Assembly (NCBI GenBank): GCA_002999035.1
Contig: CP027241.1
Span: 248,001-312,000, forward strand
Direction: 5' to 3'
Length of the DNA stretch: 64,000 nt
From: Lachnospiraceae bacterium oral taxon 500
GTDB lineage: Bacteria > Bacillota > Clostridia > Lachnospirales > Vallitaleaceae
The notes beneath the pieces are model-generated. The model was not told the DNA's origin. It saw only the letters and a program-made list of their open reading frames with translations, and ran no database searches. Positions 26,327-35,461 of this stretch are shown here, one piece after another. The first letter of the stretch is position 1, and each line of letters begins with the position of its first letter. A program made the translations under genes and the position numbers.

Positions 26327-26953
26327 TTAATATCTCTGTTGCTGATTTCCCTGCTGCGGATAACCCTGTTGGTATCCTTGCTGTTGTCCACCTTGTTGCG
26401 GATAGCCCTGCTGATACCCTTGCTGCGGATAGCCCTGTTGATATCCCTGCTGAGAATAATTCTGCTGTCCGCCCTGTTGCGGATAACCCTGCTGCGGGTA
26501 ACCTTGCTGCGGATAGCCCTGCTGCGGATAGCCCTGCTGCGGATAGCCCTGCTGTGCATAAGGCGCACCATAACCGCCAACTCCGATAAAGGTCGAATCA
26601 CCAAACGCCAACATCGGCATAAAGATAATCGGCAACAGAATCATACCAATAATGAAGCCCGTACTCTTGCCAAAGTTCTGACCCAATTTATAAAGTGTCA
26701 ATATACCGATAAACGCATTAACAAACGGCACCAGCAGCAACAAGAAATAAATTCCTTTGCCCCAGCTGATTTCATAAAGAACATACAAATTATAAAATGG
26801 TACAATCGATGCCCATCCCGGTTTCCCGGCCTTTGCAAAAATCTTCCACATCGACACAACAAGAACCACGCCCAGAACAATACAAACAATCATCGTCAAT
26901 GTCCCTACTATCGCCGCCTGCCGCGCCATATCTTCATACCCATAAGAATTCAT
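26327..26953 (-). CDS. DUF5684-like membrane protein with C-terminal QGY/PQQGY repeats
   Basis: The 208-residue protein has an N-terminal membrane region of about 125 residues with three or four helices ([54 protein letters not shown]) and the conserved [20 protein letters not shown] loop of DUF5684-type proteins. The last ~80 residues are a low-complexity tail of [10 protein letters not shown] and GGQQ units, rich in Gln, Tyr and Gly and lacking charge. Such tails are disordered and can self-associate. The function of the family is unknown. The gene is monocistronic with its own terminators. Confidence 0.85.
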   Translation of the reverse strand: MNSYGYEDMARQAAIVGTLTMIVCIVLGVVLVVSMWKIFAKAGKPGWASIVPFYNLYVLYEISWGKGIYFLLLLVPFVNAFIGILTLYKLGQNFGKSTGFIIGMILLPIIFMPMLAFGDSTFIGVGGYGAPYAQQGYPQQGYPQQGYPQQGYPQQGYPQQGGQQNYSQQGYQQGYPQQGYQQGYPQQGGQQQGYQQGYPQQGNQQQRY

Positions 26954-27125
26954 AATACTTTCTCCCTTCTGATATTTCTTTGTTAATAATAGTACATCTT
27001 TTACTCTTCTTTTTTATCCTCAAGTGCTAATAAAGCCTTTGCTTAAGACTAAAAAAGATTATCTATCATTAAGATAGTATAACATTTTTTAAAAAATGTC
27101 AACTTTTTTTTAATATTTCTTTCCC

Positions 27126-27980
27126 TCATCCCTTCAACTCTTCCGGCCTAATTTCGTACTTTTTATCGCAAAAATGACACTCAACCGTAATCGGTTTATC
27201 CTCCGCCAAAATCTCCTCCAGCTCCTGCTTGGACAAGCCCCGAATCGCCCGGATAAACCGCTCCTTTTGACAATTACAATGATAACGGAACATTTTTTCA
27301 TCCAGCTTTTCCGGCGACAACCCGGCTAATACCCTTTCGGCAATCGCCTCCGTCGTCAGCCCCTGCTCCAGCAAAGACGTAACCGCCGGTAATCCGGCAA
27401 TATTTTTCTCCAAAGCAGCAATCGTTTCCTCCGCCGCAAACGGCATCAGTTGAACAATAAAGCCGCCCGCCTGCTTCACGCTCCCATCCACATCAACCAG
27501 TACCCCCAAAGCTACCGCCGATGGTGTCTGCTCCGATCCGGCAAAATAGGCTGTCAAATCCTCGGCAATCTCGCCGCTGACCAGCTGCATTTGACTGGTA
27601 TAAGGCTCCTTCAAACCATAATCTTTAACTACCGACAGCGTCCCCTGCCCGATTCCGCCGGAAATATCCAGCTTCCCATTTTCCTTAATCAACACCTCGG
27701 CTTCCGGATTAATAGTATATCCCTTAACACAGCCATCCTCAGCCGTAACCAATAAGCCTCCCAAACTGCCGCTGCCCTTGATCTGAACTGTCAGCTTAAC
27801 CCGCTCCGATTTCTCCATGCAATACATCAGCCCGGCCCCAATCAGCAGCCGCCCCAGCGCTGCCGTCGCCAGCGGCAAAGAATGATGTACCCGCCGCGCC
27901 TCCTCCGCCACCTCCCTGGCATCCGTCACATAAAGCCGCAGCTCCTTCTTCGCATCACTATATATTTCTGCCACACTCAT
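27126..27980 (-). CDS. hslO: Redox-regulated chaperone Hsp33
   Basis: The 284-residue protein shows the Hsp33 N-terminal fold (LGRLLIGAGLMYCMEKSER, then VQIKGSGSLGGLLVTAEDG and SVVKDYGLKEPYTSQ). The C-terminal zinc switch has cysteines in YHCNCQKERF (~233-235) and VECHFCDKKYEI (~267-270). The chaperone is switched on when oxidants release zinc, protecting cytosolic proteins from aggregation. The start follows GGAGGTAAGTGT. It is transcribed away from the repeat array that fills the gap up to clcA. Confidence 0.97.
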   Translation of the reverse strand: MSVAEIYSDAKKELRLYVTDAREVAEEARRVHHSLPLATAALGRLLIGAGLMYCMEKSERVKLTVQIKGSGSLGGLLVTAEDGCVKGYTINPEAEVLIKENGKLDISGGIGQGTLSVVKDYGLKEPYTSQMQLVSGEIAEDLTAYFAGSEQTPSAVALGVLVDVDGSVKQAGGFIVQLMPFAAEETIAALEKNIAGLPAVTSLLEQGLTTEAIAERVLAGLSPEKLDEKMFRYHCNCQKERFIRAIRGLSKQELEEILAEDKPITVECHFCDKKYEIRPEELKG

Positions 27981-28165
27981 ACACTTACCTCCATGTTACC
28001 TGCATTTTCTCTCTCTATCTTATATATCCCTAGATAATGTTTAATAAGTACAAAAATATTTACTGTATTTGATTAACTTTACCCTTATATACCCCTATCC
28101 TATATATCCTTTTCCCTTTACCAGCCATCACAACCACCCTCACCTCCATTGCTCCGATATTCCGG

Positions 28166-28571
28166 CTTTCCCACTCGCCAGACCATACTGTTATCTTTCT
28201 GCCACTCTTTCCGCCTCAAAATCCCTTCCGCTCGCCAGAGCTTATAGTTTTAACGTGCAATTCAACTGTCCGAAATTTGAACAAACGTTAAAACTATGAG
28301 CGACTGGCCACTCTTTTTTATCAATCCCCTGTTTTCTAATACCTTTCCAATCACCAGAGCATACTATGTTCGCCTTCCTACCGCTCTTTCCCCTTATAAA
28401 ACCCCTTCTTGCTCGCCAGAGCTCATAGTTTTAACGTGCAGTTCAACTGTTCGACGCGTCCGCAGGACGCTAGTTTTGAACAAACGTTAAAACTATGAGC
28501 GACTGGCCGTTTTAGCACAAAGTTCAACCGTCCGAAATCTGACCGAATGCTAAAACAGTATGCGACTGGCC
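28166..28571 (+). repeat. Palindromic repeat family 1, array I (3' of clcA)
   Basis: Array of hairpin units, all in one orientation: left-end fragments at ~28166-28185 and ~28331-28365, a short-type unit at 28234-28309, a long-type unit at 28415-28508, and a left-truncated short unit at 28508-28571 that shares GGCC with the long unit. Units begin GCCAGAGC and end GCGACTGGC, with inner arms GTTCAA and TTGAAC. The last unit overlaps the clcA stop codon (TAGGCCAGTCGC on the minus strand), so the array lies in the clcA 3' untranslated region. Between 27981 and 28166 the DNA is AT-rich with no gene. Confidence 0.85.
28415..28508 (+). repeat. Family 1 repeat, long type, best copy of array I
   Basis: Arms CTCATAGTTTTAACG and CGTTAAAACTATGAG are perfectly complementary over 15 bp. 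Outer stem GCCAG/CTGGC is separated from them by an internal loop (A opposite GA). Further in are a GCA opposite AA loop, the GTTCAA/TTGAAC stem and an apical GCGTCC-GCA-GGACGC hairpin. Confidence 0.85.
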
Positions 28572-29929
28572 TATTTGGGGTCATCTTCCCTATCCGCATC
28601 CACCACAGCGTCACCTCGCTCCGCCGCTTTTCCCGCTAACAGCCTCTCAAATAAAGACTCATAAATCGGCTTACTCTTTAACAGCTCCGCCGTCAAATAC
28701 GCAATCGCCACCACCAGACAAAGACCTAAAATATTAGAAGCCTCACCGGTCATCTCCGTCACCAAAAGCACAGATAAAATCGGCGTCCGAATTACTCCGC
28801 ACAGCACTCCGCCCATCGCCAAAACAATAAAATTGACATAATACTCCGGCGATACCATTCCCAGCAAAGCCAAAGTCCTCAGCACTACCGCACCCGTCAC
28901 TCCGCCAATCGCCAGCACCGGCAGAAAAATTCCCCCTTGTACGGCGCTGCCATAACTGGCCGAAGTAAATACAATCTTTAAAAACAAAAGCAGCAGCAAA
29001 AAGCCAAGCGGCTCCGGATGTTCCGCCAGCTGCTCCAGCATATCATGCCCGCCCCCCTGAATATAAGGAAACGTAAAAGCAACTACCCCCGACAGTAAAA
29101 ACGCTATCACTGCCCACATGACCTTCGGCACCGGCAGCTTTTTATAAATATCCTGCCCCGCCAGCAAAACAAAATTAAATAACGCCCCCACCAGGCCACA
29201 GGCAATCCCCAGCACAATCAGCCAGCCATAACTCTCCGGCGGCAACGCCCGCTCCAATGAAAAATGAAAAATCGGCTTCATGCCAAAACATTGCTTTGAT
29301 AAATAATCCGCCGTAATACTCGCCAGAAAAACCGAAATCATAAGCAGCGGCGATATCTTCTTATGCAGCTCCTCGACCGCAAACAGCAGTCCCGAAATCG
29401 GCGCATTAAACGCCGCCGCCAGTCCTGCCGACGCTCCGGCCGTCACCAAATAATTCTCCTCATTTTGATCTCGCTTAAAAAGCCGCGACAGCAACTTGCC
29501 AACGGCGCCGCCCAACTGAATCGACGGCCCCTCCCGGCCCAAAGAAAGCCCGGCCGCATTCGCTAAAAATCCTCCCAGAAACTTAGCGCCCAAGACCGGC
29601 CACGGCCGCATGTCAATCTCATCTGTAATCTCACCCTGAATCTGCGGAATCCCGCTGCCGCTGCTCAGCGGCACCCATTTAACCAATAAGCCGACCACCA
29701 AACCCAAAACCACTAAACCGGCAAAAACCGCCAGCATCAAAAGGCTGTTGCCCTGCGCCCAAGTATAAACCTCCCGGCTGAACTTACCGACCGCCGCCAA
29801 CACCAAACGATACGCAATCGACACGGCTCCCGCCAGCACCCCGGCCAAAATACCGCCCAAAACCGTTTCCCTGCTCCACACAACCGGCCGGCCCTTCCCC
29901 CCGTCCGACTGATGAAAACGCTCTTCCAT
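28571..29929 (-). CDS. Chloride channel/transporter family protein (ClC)
   Basis: The roughly 452-residue membrane protein has the three selectivity motifs of ClC proteins: GSGIPQ near residue 90, GREGPSIQLG near 128 (the external gating glutamate is kept, so an H+/Cl- or H+/F- exchanger is likely rather than a channel) and GIFLPVLAIGG near 331. No cytosolic CBS domains follow, unlike eukaryotic members. The start at 29929 (MEERFHQSD) has GAGGAAGCTAGTT before it; an ATG at 29944 is an alternative. The gene lies between two repeat arrays, and one array touches its stop codon. Confidence 0.93.
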   Translation of the reverse strand: MEERFHQSDGGKGRPVVWSRETVLGGILAGVLAGAVSIAYRLVLAAVGKFSREVYTWAQGNSLLMLAVFAGLVVLGLVVGLLVKWVPLSSGSGIPQIQGEITDEIDMRPWPVLGAKFLGGFLANAAGLSLGREGPSIQLGGAVGKLLSRLFKRDQNEENYLVTAGASAGLAAAFNAPISGLLFAVEELHKKISPLLMISVFLASITADYLSKQCFGMKPIFHFSLERALPPESYGWLIVLGIACGLVGALFNFVLLAGQDIYKKLPVPKVMWAVIAFLLSGVVAFTFPYIQGGGHDMLEQLAEHPEPLGFLLLLLFLKIVFTSASYGSAVQGGIFLPVLAIGGVTGAVVLRTLALLGMVSPEYYVNFIVLAMGGVLCGVIRTPILSVLLVTEMTGEASNILGLCLVVAIAYLTAELLKSKPIYESLFERLLAGKAAERGDAVVDADREDDPK

Positions 29930-30070
29930 AACTAGCTTCCTCATTTCCTTTACTTATTCACTATTACTTTGTTTCCCTATTTTTCTTAATTCTTTTCCAG
30001 CTTTACTCAAACTCAGCTCACCCTCAACCAGCCTTCGGTCAATCACTCTATCGCAAAACCCTCGCTTCTC

Positions 30071-30511
30071 GCCAGAGCATACGGTTTCACATGAAGTTCA
30101 ACTGTCCGACACCCCGACATCTCCACAAGACGCTAATTTTGAACAAGCGCCACTATATGCGACCACCTTTCCGCCCATCACTCTATCACAAAACCCCTGC
30201 TCCTCGCCAGAGCTTATCGTTTTAACGTGCAGTTCAACTGTCTGAAATTTGAACAAATGTTAAAACGATAAGCGACTGGCCACCCTTTCCGTTATCTTCC
30301 TCCCTCATCATCCAACTTTTTCATTCAACCCTTGTCTACCAATCCCTTTCATCCGCCAGAGCATACAGTTTTAGCATGAAGTTCAATTGTTTGACGCGTC
30401 CGAAGGACGCTAGTTTTGAACGAATGCTAAAACTGTATGCGACTGGCCTATTTTAACGTGCAGTTCAACTGTCCGAAATTTGAACAACATTAAAGCGATA
30501 AGCGACTGGCC
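30071..30511 (+). repeat. Palindromic repeat family 1, array II (3' of addA)
   Basis: The same unit order as array I: a degenerate long unit (30071-30165), a short unit (30206-30281), a spacer, a long unit (30355-30448) and a left-truncated short unit (30448-30511) joined through GGCC. The last unit ends 18 bp from the addA stop codon. The spacer pieces between units are also related (CACTCTATC-CAAAACCC before CTCGCCAGAG). The remainder of the 585-600 bp gap to the clcA start (29945-30070) shows no gene. Confidence 0.85.
30355..30448 (+). repeat. Family 1 repeat, long type, best copy of array II
   Basis: Arms CATACAGTTTTAGCAT and ATGCTAAAACTGTATG are perfectly complementary, although their sequence differs from the copy at 28415-28508 at several positions. 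The apical hairpin GCGTCC-GAA-GGACGC has the triloop GAA instead of GCA. Confidence 0.85.
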
Positions 30512-30529
30512 TTCCTGTATTCCGCACCC

Positions 30530-33500
30530 CTACATCAACACCGTCATATCCCTGCTAATCCCATACAGCCAAACCTCCCTAACCGGTAGACCCGTACTGC
30601 TCTCCAGCGCCCGCTTGTAAACCTCCATCTGCCCGGCATAACGCTCCCGCAAAACCCGCTTAAACTCCCCGTCATCGCCGCCGAGCCGATCCGTTTTATA
30701 ATCAACGAGCACCAACTCTCCATTCTCCTCAAAAAAAACATCAATCACACCCTGTAACATCCTCTGCTCGGTGACATCCCCCGAAATCAGCGGCTGTCCC
30801 AAAATAAACGGCTGCTCCCTCTTTAAACGCCCTCTCTCCGCCGCCGTCCGCATCCGCTGCCATAAATCACTCCGCAGCACATTCTCCAACACTTTAACCT
30901 CAATAAAATCCCGCTCCATATCCGCCAGCAAACCCTTCGCCGCCAGCTCCCGCAAAAACTCCGGCAGCCGCTCCGCCTCCAAGGCAAATGGCAGCAGCGC
31001 CAACACCTTATGATACGCCGTTCCCCGCTGCGCCCCCTGACTGCCGCCAGAGAAAGTAACCGCTTCCCCCTCCGGCACAAAAGCCCCCTTTTGCTCCGAA
31101 GCCGAAGTCGTAATCTTCTCCTTTATAAACTCCGGATAAGGATACTCCGGATAAAACGGAATCGCCGCCGCCGGCATTTGCTCCGCCTCCCGCAGCCGCT
31201 CTGCCAAAGCGTCACTCTCCGTCCCGCTTTTTTCAGATGAAGCTCCGCTCTCCGCTCCATTCTTCGCCACCGGAACTTCACTCTCCATCCCGCTTTTTTC
31301 AGCTGAAGCTTCGCTCTTTGTCCCGCTTTTCGCCGCTGCACTCTCCGGACGGTCAGCCAAATCTCCGCCCGCCGTTTCCTCTGCCGCAGCTTCCTCTGCC
31401 TCGACCCGCTCGCTTTCCGCTTCCTCTCGCTTCAGCCAGCGCAAAGCCAGCAAGCCATATTCCTCCGCCCGCAGCGCCGCCGGCATCAAAAAATCCAAAT
31501 AACTGCGCGCCGCCAGCAAATACTCGCGGCTGCAAAAATCACCGGCAAAACCATCAATTTGATACCCGCCGGCCGTGACATTCTTCTCCTGCCACCTCTG
31601 CAAAACCTTCTCCGCCGAAGAAACCGTCCCGATTAAATATAAATACTCTCTGGCTCTGGTTAAAGCCACATACAACAGCCTCTGCTCTTCCTCTAAAATC
31701 TCGCGGCGCAGCAGCATCTTTAACAACGGCTTTTGAAAGCCCTCCCTGACCACCCGACTTTGATAATCAATATCCGACACCAAAATCCCGCCGGCTTCCC
31801 GCAAAACCACCGGTGACGACACATCCCGGAAATTAAATCCCTTCCCCAGCTGCGTCAGCAAAACCACAGGAAATTCCAAGCCCTTGCTCTTATGAATACT
31901 CATAATCCGCACCGCTTTGCCGGTCTCCATTACCGGCTGGCCGAAACTCAAGTTCAAACTCTTAATCTTACCAAGACGCTGCAAAAAACGAATCAGGCCG
32001 CCTCCCTCTTGCCTTTCCCACAAAGCAAGCTGTTCCTGAAAAGCCTGCACATTTAAGCCTCTTTGCTTGCCATTCGGCATACCGGCCAGCAGCGCCGCAT
32101 AGTCCGTCCTTTCCAGCAGCCGGTCAAACAACTGGCCAAGGGTCAGCAGATACGCTTCATCCTTTAATACCCGAAACTCCGTTAAAAAATAATCAACCTT
32201 AGCCAAAGTTTCTTCCGAAAAAAGGACTGCCCGCTCTGCCCAGATCTCCGCCGGCCATTCTCCGCGCCGCGAAAAATCCTGCCGGTAGCGGCTGAGTGCA
32301 TCAAATAAAAACTCCTCCGCTTCCGCCGCTGCCCGAACCCGCGCCAAATCTTCCGGCTCAAACTCAAAAATAGCCGAACAAAGCACACCCAGCAAAGCCA
32401 AATCATCTCTGGGATTATCCAGCGTCTTTAAAAAATCCGTCAAAGTCCTGATTTCACTGGTCATAAAATAAGCCTTGCCCTCTTCCGCCAAAACCGGAAT
32501 CCCCCAGCGCAAAAAAGTTTCAATATAAATCGGCAAAGCATTGCCGGGCGAGCGCATTAAAACCGCAATATCCTCAGCCTCAATTTTCCGCCAGTCGCCC
32601 CGCTTTTTATCATAAATCATCTTGCCCGAAGAAAGCAGCTCCGCAATCTCCTGCGCCGCCGCTTCGGCTTCCAGCTCCTCCCGGACGGCACTTTCTTCTT
32701 CGCTTTGATAGCTTTCCTTTTCAATTAAAATCAACTGCGGCCGGTAACTTTCTCCTAATTCCGCCGGCTGCGGAAAAATAAACTTGGCCCGATCGTCATA
32801 ATCAATCCCCGCCGCCTGCCGCGTCATAATACTACGGAAAATATAATTTACCAATTTCAGGACTTCCTGCCGGGAACGAAAATTAGTCTGCATATCAATC
32901 TTGGCGTAAGACGTATCCAAACCACCGTAGCTTAAATATTTCTGCTGAAAAATTTCCGGCTTCGCCTGCCGAAACTTATAAATACTCTGCTTAATATCGC
33001 CTACCATAAAACGGTTCGGCCGCTCCGGCTCGCCCCCTGCCAGCTCCAACAGCGCGTCCTGCACCTCACTCGTATCCTGATATTCATCAATGATGACTTC
33101 TTTGTACTTCCCGCAGTAACGCTCTGCAATCTCCGTCCGGCCTCCGTCCTCCGCCCGCAAAAGCCGCAGCGCCATGTGCTCAATATCATTAAAATCAATG
33201 ATCTGTTTCTTTTGCTTCTTGTCTCTGAGCAGCGCTTCATAAGCCAGCGTCAGCCGGCACAACTCCTTAACCAGACGCTGCATTCTCTGCGTAATTTCCC
33301 GGTTCTCCTCCCAGGTATTTTGCAGATAGGGCTGCAAATCAACAAAGACCGACCGCAAGTTTTCAATCCGCTGCTTCATCTCCGCCAGCGTCTCGGCCTC
33401 AATTCCTTTTCTGGCTCTGGGCATGACCGGGGCGGCATACTCTTTCAGCAGCCGGCTCAAGCCATCGTAATCACGATTTTCGGCCAAAGCTTCCGCCCGC

Positions 33501-34264
33501 GCCAGCAATTCACCGAAATAAGCCGCCTGTTCGGCAAATGCTTCCGTTTCCTGGTCTGTCGCCAATTCCGACAAAAACTGCTGTTCCCGCACCGCCCATT
33601 TCAGCTTCTCCGCAATCTCCTGCCACAGCACCGGCCAAAAAAAACTTTGCTCCAGCTCCTCCGGTGAATCGGCCGCAAGTCCTGCCACTGCCAAATCCAG
33701 CCATTCCTCAGGCTTTGCCATCCCCTGCGCCGCCGCGTCAATTCGGCGAATCGCATCCTCCACCGGCTGATCGCTGGTACCGGTCATAAAACTGCGCACC
33801 AAATGCAAAAATTCCGGCTCCGCCCTTTGGTATTCCGCTTCCAACAATTCAGCCATTGCTTCTTCCGCCAAAAGTTCAATTTCGGTTTCATCGGCAATCC
33901 GAAAATCCGGCTCCAAGCCCAACAGCGAATAATTTTCCCGAATTACTTTTAAGCAAAAAGCATGAATCGTGGTGATATCCGCCGACGGCAGCAGCACCAG
34001 CTGCTCCCGCAGTTCCGGCCGATACAGGCTGTGCAGTGCCTGACTGAGCGCATCACTGATTCTCTCCCGCATCTCTGCCGCCGCCGCCCGGGTAAAGGTA
34101 ACAACCAACAGCTCATCAATACTGATTTCCCGATTTAAAATCATCTGAATTACCCGCTCGACCAAAACCGCCGTTTTTCCGGAACCAGCCGCCGCCGATA
34201 CCAAAACATTCCGGTTTCTGACCTCAATCGCGCTCTGCTGCTGCTCTGTATATGAAAAAGCCAT
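30530..34264 (-). CDS. addA: ATP-dependent helicase/nuclease subunit A
   Basis: The 1244-residue protein is a UvrD-like helicase with a RecB-type nuclease. It has Walker A SAAAGSGKTAVLVERV (residues ~22-38), TFTRAAAAEMRERI, motif II VIIDEYQDTSEVQ near 392, motif VI LLYVALTRAREYLYL, and a C-terminal PD-(D/E)xK nuclease (LVLVDYKTDRLGG near 1187). With AddB it processes double-strand ends for recombination. Residues ~955-1025 are a low-complexity insert of KSGTESE/AEKSG units. It starts 31 bp after the aminotransferase gene. addB, normally just upstream, is absent here. The start follows GGAGGCAACG. Confidence 0.96.
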   Translation of the reverse strand: MAFSYTEQQQSAIEVRNRNVLVSAAAGSGKTAVLVERVIQMILNREISIDELLVVTFTRAAAAEMRERISDALSQALHSLYRPELREQLVLLPSADITTIHAFCLKVIRENYSLLGLEPDFRIADETEIELLAEEAMAELLEAEYQRAEPEFLHLVRSFMTGTSDQPVEDAIRRIDAAAQGMAKPEEWLDLAVAGLAADSPEELEQSFFWPVLWQEIAEKLKWAVREQQFLSELATDQETEAFAEQAAYFGELLARAEALAENRDYDGLSRLLKEYAAPVMPRARKGIEAETLAEMKQRIENLRSVFVDLQPYLQNTWEENREITQRMQRLVKELCRLTLAYEALLRDKKQKKQIIDFNDIEHMALRLLRAEDGGRTEIAERYCGKYKEVIIDEYQDTSEVQDALLELAGGEPERPNRFMVGDIKQSIYKFRQAKPEIFQQKYLSYGGLDTSYAKIDMQTNFRSRQEVLKLVNYIFRSIMTRQAAGIDYDDRAKFIFPQPAELGESYRPQLILIEKESYQSEEESAVREELEAEAAAQEIAELLSSGKMIYDKKRGDWRKIEAEDIAVLMRSPGNALPIYIETFLRWGIPVLAEEGKAYFMTSEIRTLTDFLKTLDNPRDDLALLGVLCSAIFEFEPEDLARVRAAAEAEEFLFDALSRYRQDFSRRGEWPAEIWAERAVLFSEETLAKVDYFLTEFRVLKDEAYLLTLGQLFDRLLERTDYAALLAGMPNGKQRGLNVQAFQEQLALWERQEGGGLIRFLQRLGKIKSLNLSFGQPVMETGKAVRIMSIHKSKGLEFPVVLLTQLGKGFNFRDVSSPVVLREAGGILVSDIDYQSRVVREGFQKPLLKMLLRREILEEEQRLLYVALTRAREYLYLIGTVSSAEKVLQRWQEKNVTAGGYQIDGFAGDFCSREYLLAARSYLDFLMPAALRAEEYGLLALRWLKREEAESERVEAEEAAAEETAGGDLADRPESAAAKSGTKSEASAEKSGMESEVPVAKNGAESGASSEKSGTESDALAERLREAEQMPAAAIPFYPEYPYPEFIKEKITTSASEQKGAFVPEGEAVTFSGGSQGAQRGTAYHKVLALLPFALEAERLPEFLRELAAKGLLADMERDFIEVKVLENVLRSDLWQRMRTAAERGRLKREQPFILGQPLISGDVTEQRMLQGVIDVFFEENGELVLVDYKTDRLGGDDGEFKRVLRERYAGQMEVYKRALESSTGLPVREVWLYGISRDMTVLM

Positions 34265-34295
34265 CGTTGCCTCCTCCGTTTATTCTGTTAAAACT

Positions 34296-35450
34296 CTATT
34301 TCCGGCAACAGTCGCAATCACAGGGCGGCAGCGCCGCTTCATAATAACTCTGCAGGAAATGACTTGCTCCCAGCTTCAAATCTTTCCAGGTTCCGTCCAG
34401 CGCGGCAAATAATTTTTCAAAATAAGCACCGCGATTATTTTCCCCCATGTGGCCAATCCGCAAAAGCTTGTCTTGATATTCCGCCAAACTTCCGGACAGA
34501 ATAATTTCATACTTCGCCTGCAAATGCGCCAAAATATGATCCGGAGCAGCTTTCTCCGGGGCATAAAAAGCAGTTAAAGTATTGGCCGCTGCCGACTCGG
34601 CAAAAAGCTTCAGCCCGTTTTCGGTCAGCACCCGGCGGGTAATCTCGGCATAGCGGGCATGAAGCCCGATATAGTCTTTGGCTAAAATATTATCCAGCGC
34701 CGTTTCCAATGCATTAATCAGTTGTTCCGGCATCGTATAGGGGAACCACATTTTTTCCTGCCAGTTGAAAAAGTATTGATAATTGGCATAAAAAGAAGCA
34801 ATCGGCTTTGTCCGGTTCTGAATCGCCTGCACCGCTGCCGGACTTAATGTCACCATTCCCAGCCCGGACGGCGCCGACAAACACTTTTGGCTGCCGCCCA
34901 GCAGCACATCAATCGCGCTGTCGTCATAATTTAACATTTCCCCGCCGATTGCCGACACACTGTCGACAACTGATAAAATCCCGCATTTTTTCAGAAAGCG
35001 GCACAGCTCGGCCACATCATTGGTTACGCCGGTCGGCGTTTCACAGTGAACCATTGTCGCCAGTTTAGCGTTTGGATGTTCGGCTACCGCCCTTTGCAGC
35101 GCTTCCAAGCAAAATCCATGTTCATCGGGCTGACTGACTGTCACCGGCCGGCCGCCATACATACTGACCAAATCGGCAAAGCCCCGGCCAAAAACACCGT
35201 TAGCCAGCACCAGTACCTCATCGCCCGGCTCAATCAGACTGGCACAGGCTCCCTCCAAGGCAATCATCGCTTCCGCACCCATAATAAAACTGAAGCCGCG
35301 GGTATTTTTAATCACCCTGTCATACTTCTCCACCACTCTTTGATATTGCTCATAAAATTCCCTAGACAGGTCGGCGTTCCATCTTTGCCGGCTCATCGCC
35401 TGCAAGGTGTTATCAGCAATTGTTGTCGGTCCCGCACTTAAAATTAACAT
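34296..35450 (-). CDS. Class V aminotransferase (alanine-glyoxylate/serine-pyruvate type)
   Basis: The 384-residue PLP enzyme begins LILSAGPTTIADNTL, has SVVDSVSAIGGEMLNYDD (PLP-binding Asp) and the Schiff-base lysine in LLGGSQKCLSAPSGLGMV near residue 195. These are family features of serine-glyoxylate, alanine-glyoxylate and 2-aminoethylphosphonate aminotransferases; the substrates cannot be fixed. No serA is adjacent, so a role in serine synthesis is not supported. The C-terminus ends in an unusual cysteine cluster, PPCDCDCCRK. It leads a two-gene unit with addA and has a long leader with stem-loops (35462-35640). Confidence 0.9.
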   Translation of the reverse strand: MLILSAGPTTIADNTLQAMSRQRWNADLSREFYEQYQRVVEKYDRVIKNTRGFSFIMGAEAMIALEGACASLIEPGDEVLVLANGVFGRGFADLVSMYGGRPVTVSQPDEHGFCLEALQRAVAEHPNAKLATMVHCETPTGVTNDVAELCRFLKKCGILSVVDSVSAIGGEMLNYDDSAIDVLLGGSQKCLSAPSGLGMVTLSPAAVQAIQNRTKPIASFYANYQYFFNWQEKMWFPYTMPEQLINALETALDNILAKDYIGLHARYAEITRRVLTENGLKLFAESAAANTLTAFYAPEKAAPDHILAHLQAKYEIILSGSLAEYQDKLLRIGHMGENNRGAYFEKLFAALDGTWKDLKLGASHFLQSYYEAALPPCDCDCCRK

Positions 35451-35461
35451 TTTTATTCTCC

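Noticed and set aside
26339-26986. Long plus-strand open frame rich in Leu-Leu-Arg-Ile
   Set aside because: It is the antisense shadow of the QGY repeats and has no ribosome site; the minus-strand protein has a recognisable membrane domain and start.
28166-30511. CRISPR-like array
   Set aside because: Units are long palindromes of unequal spacing and two types, there are no uniform short repeats with unique spacers, and no cas genes are in the window.
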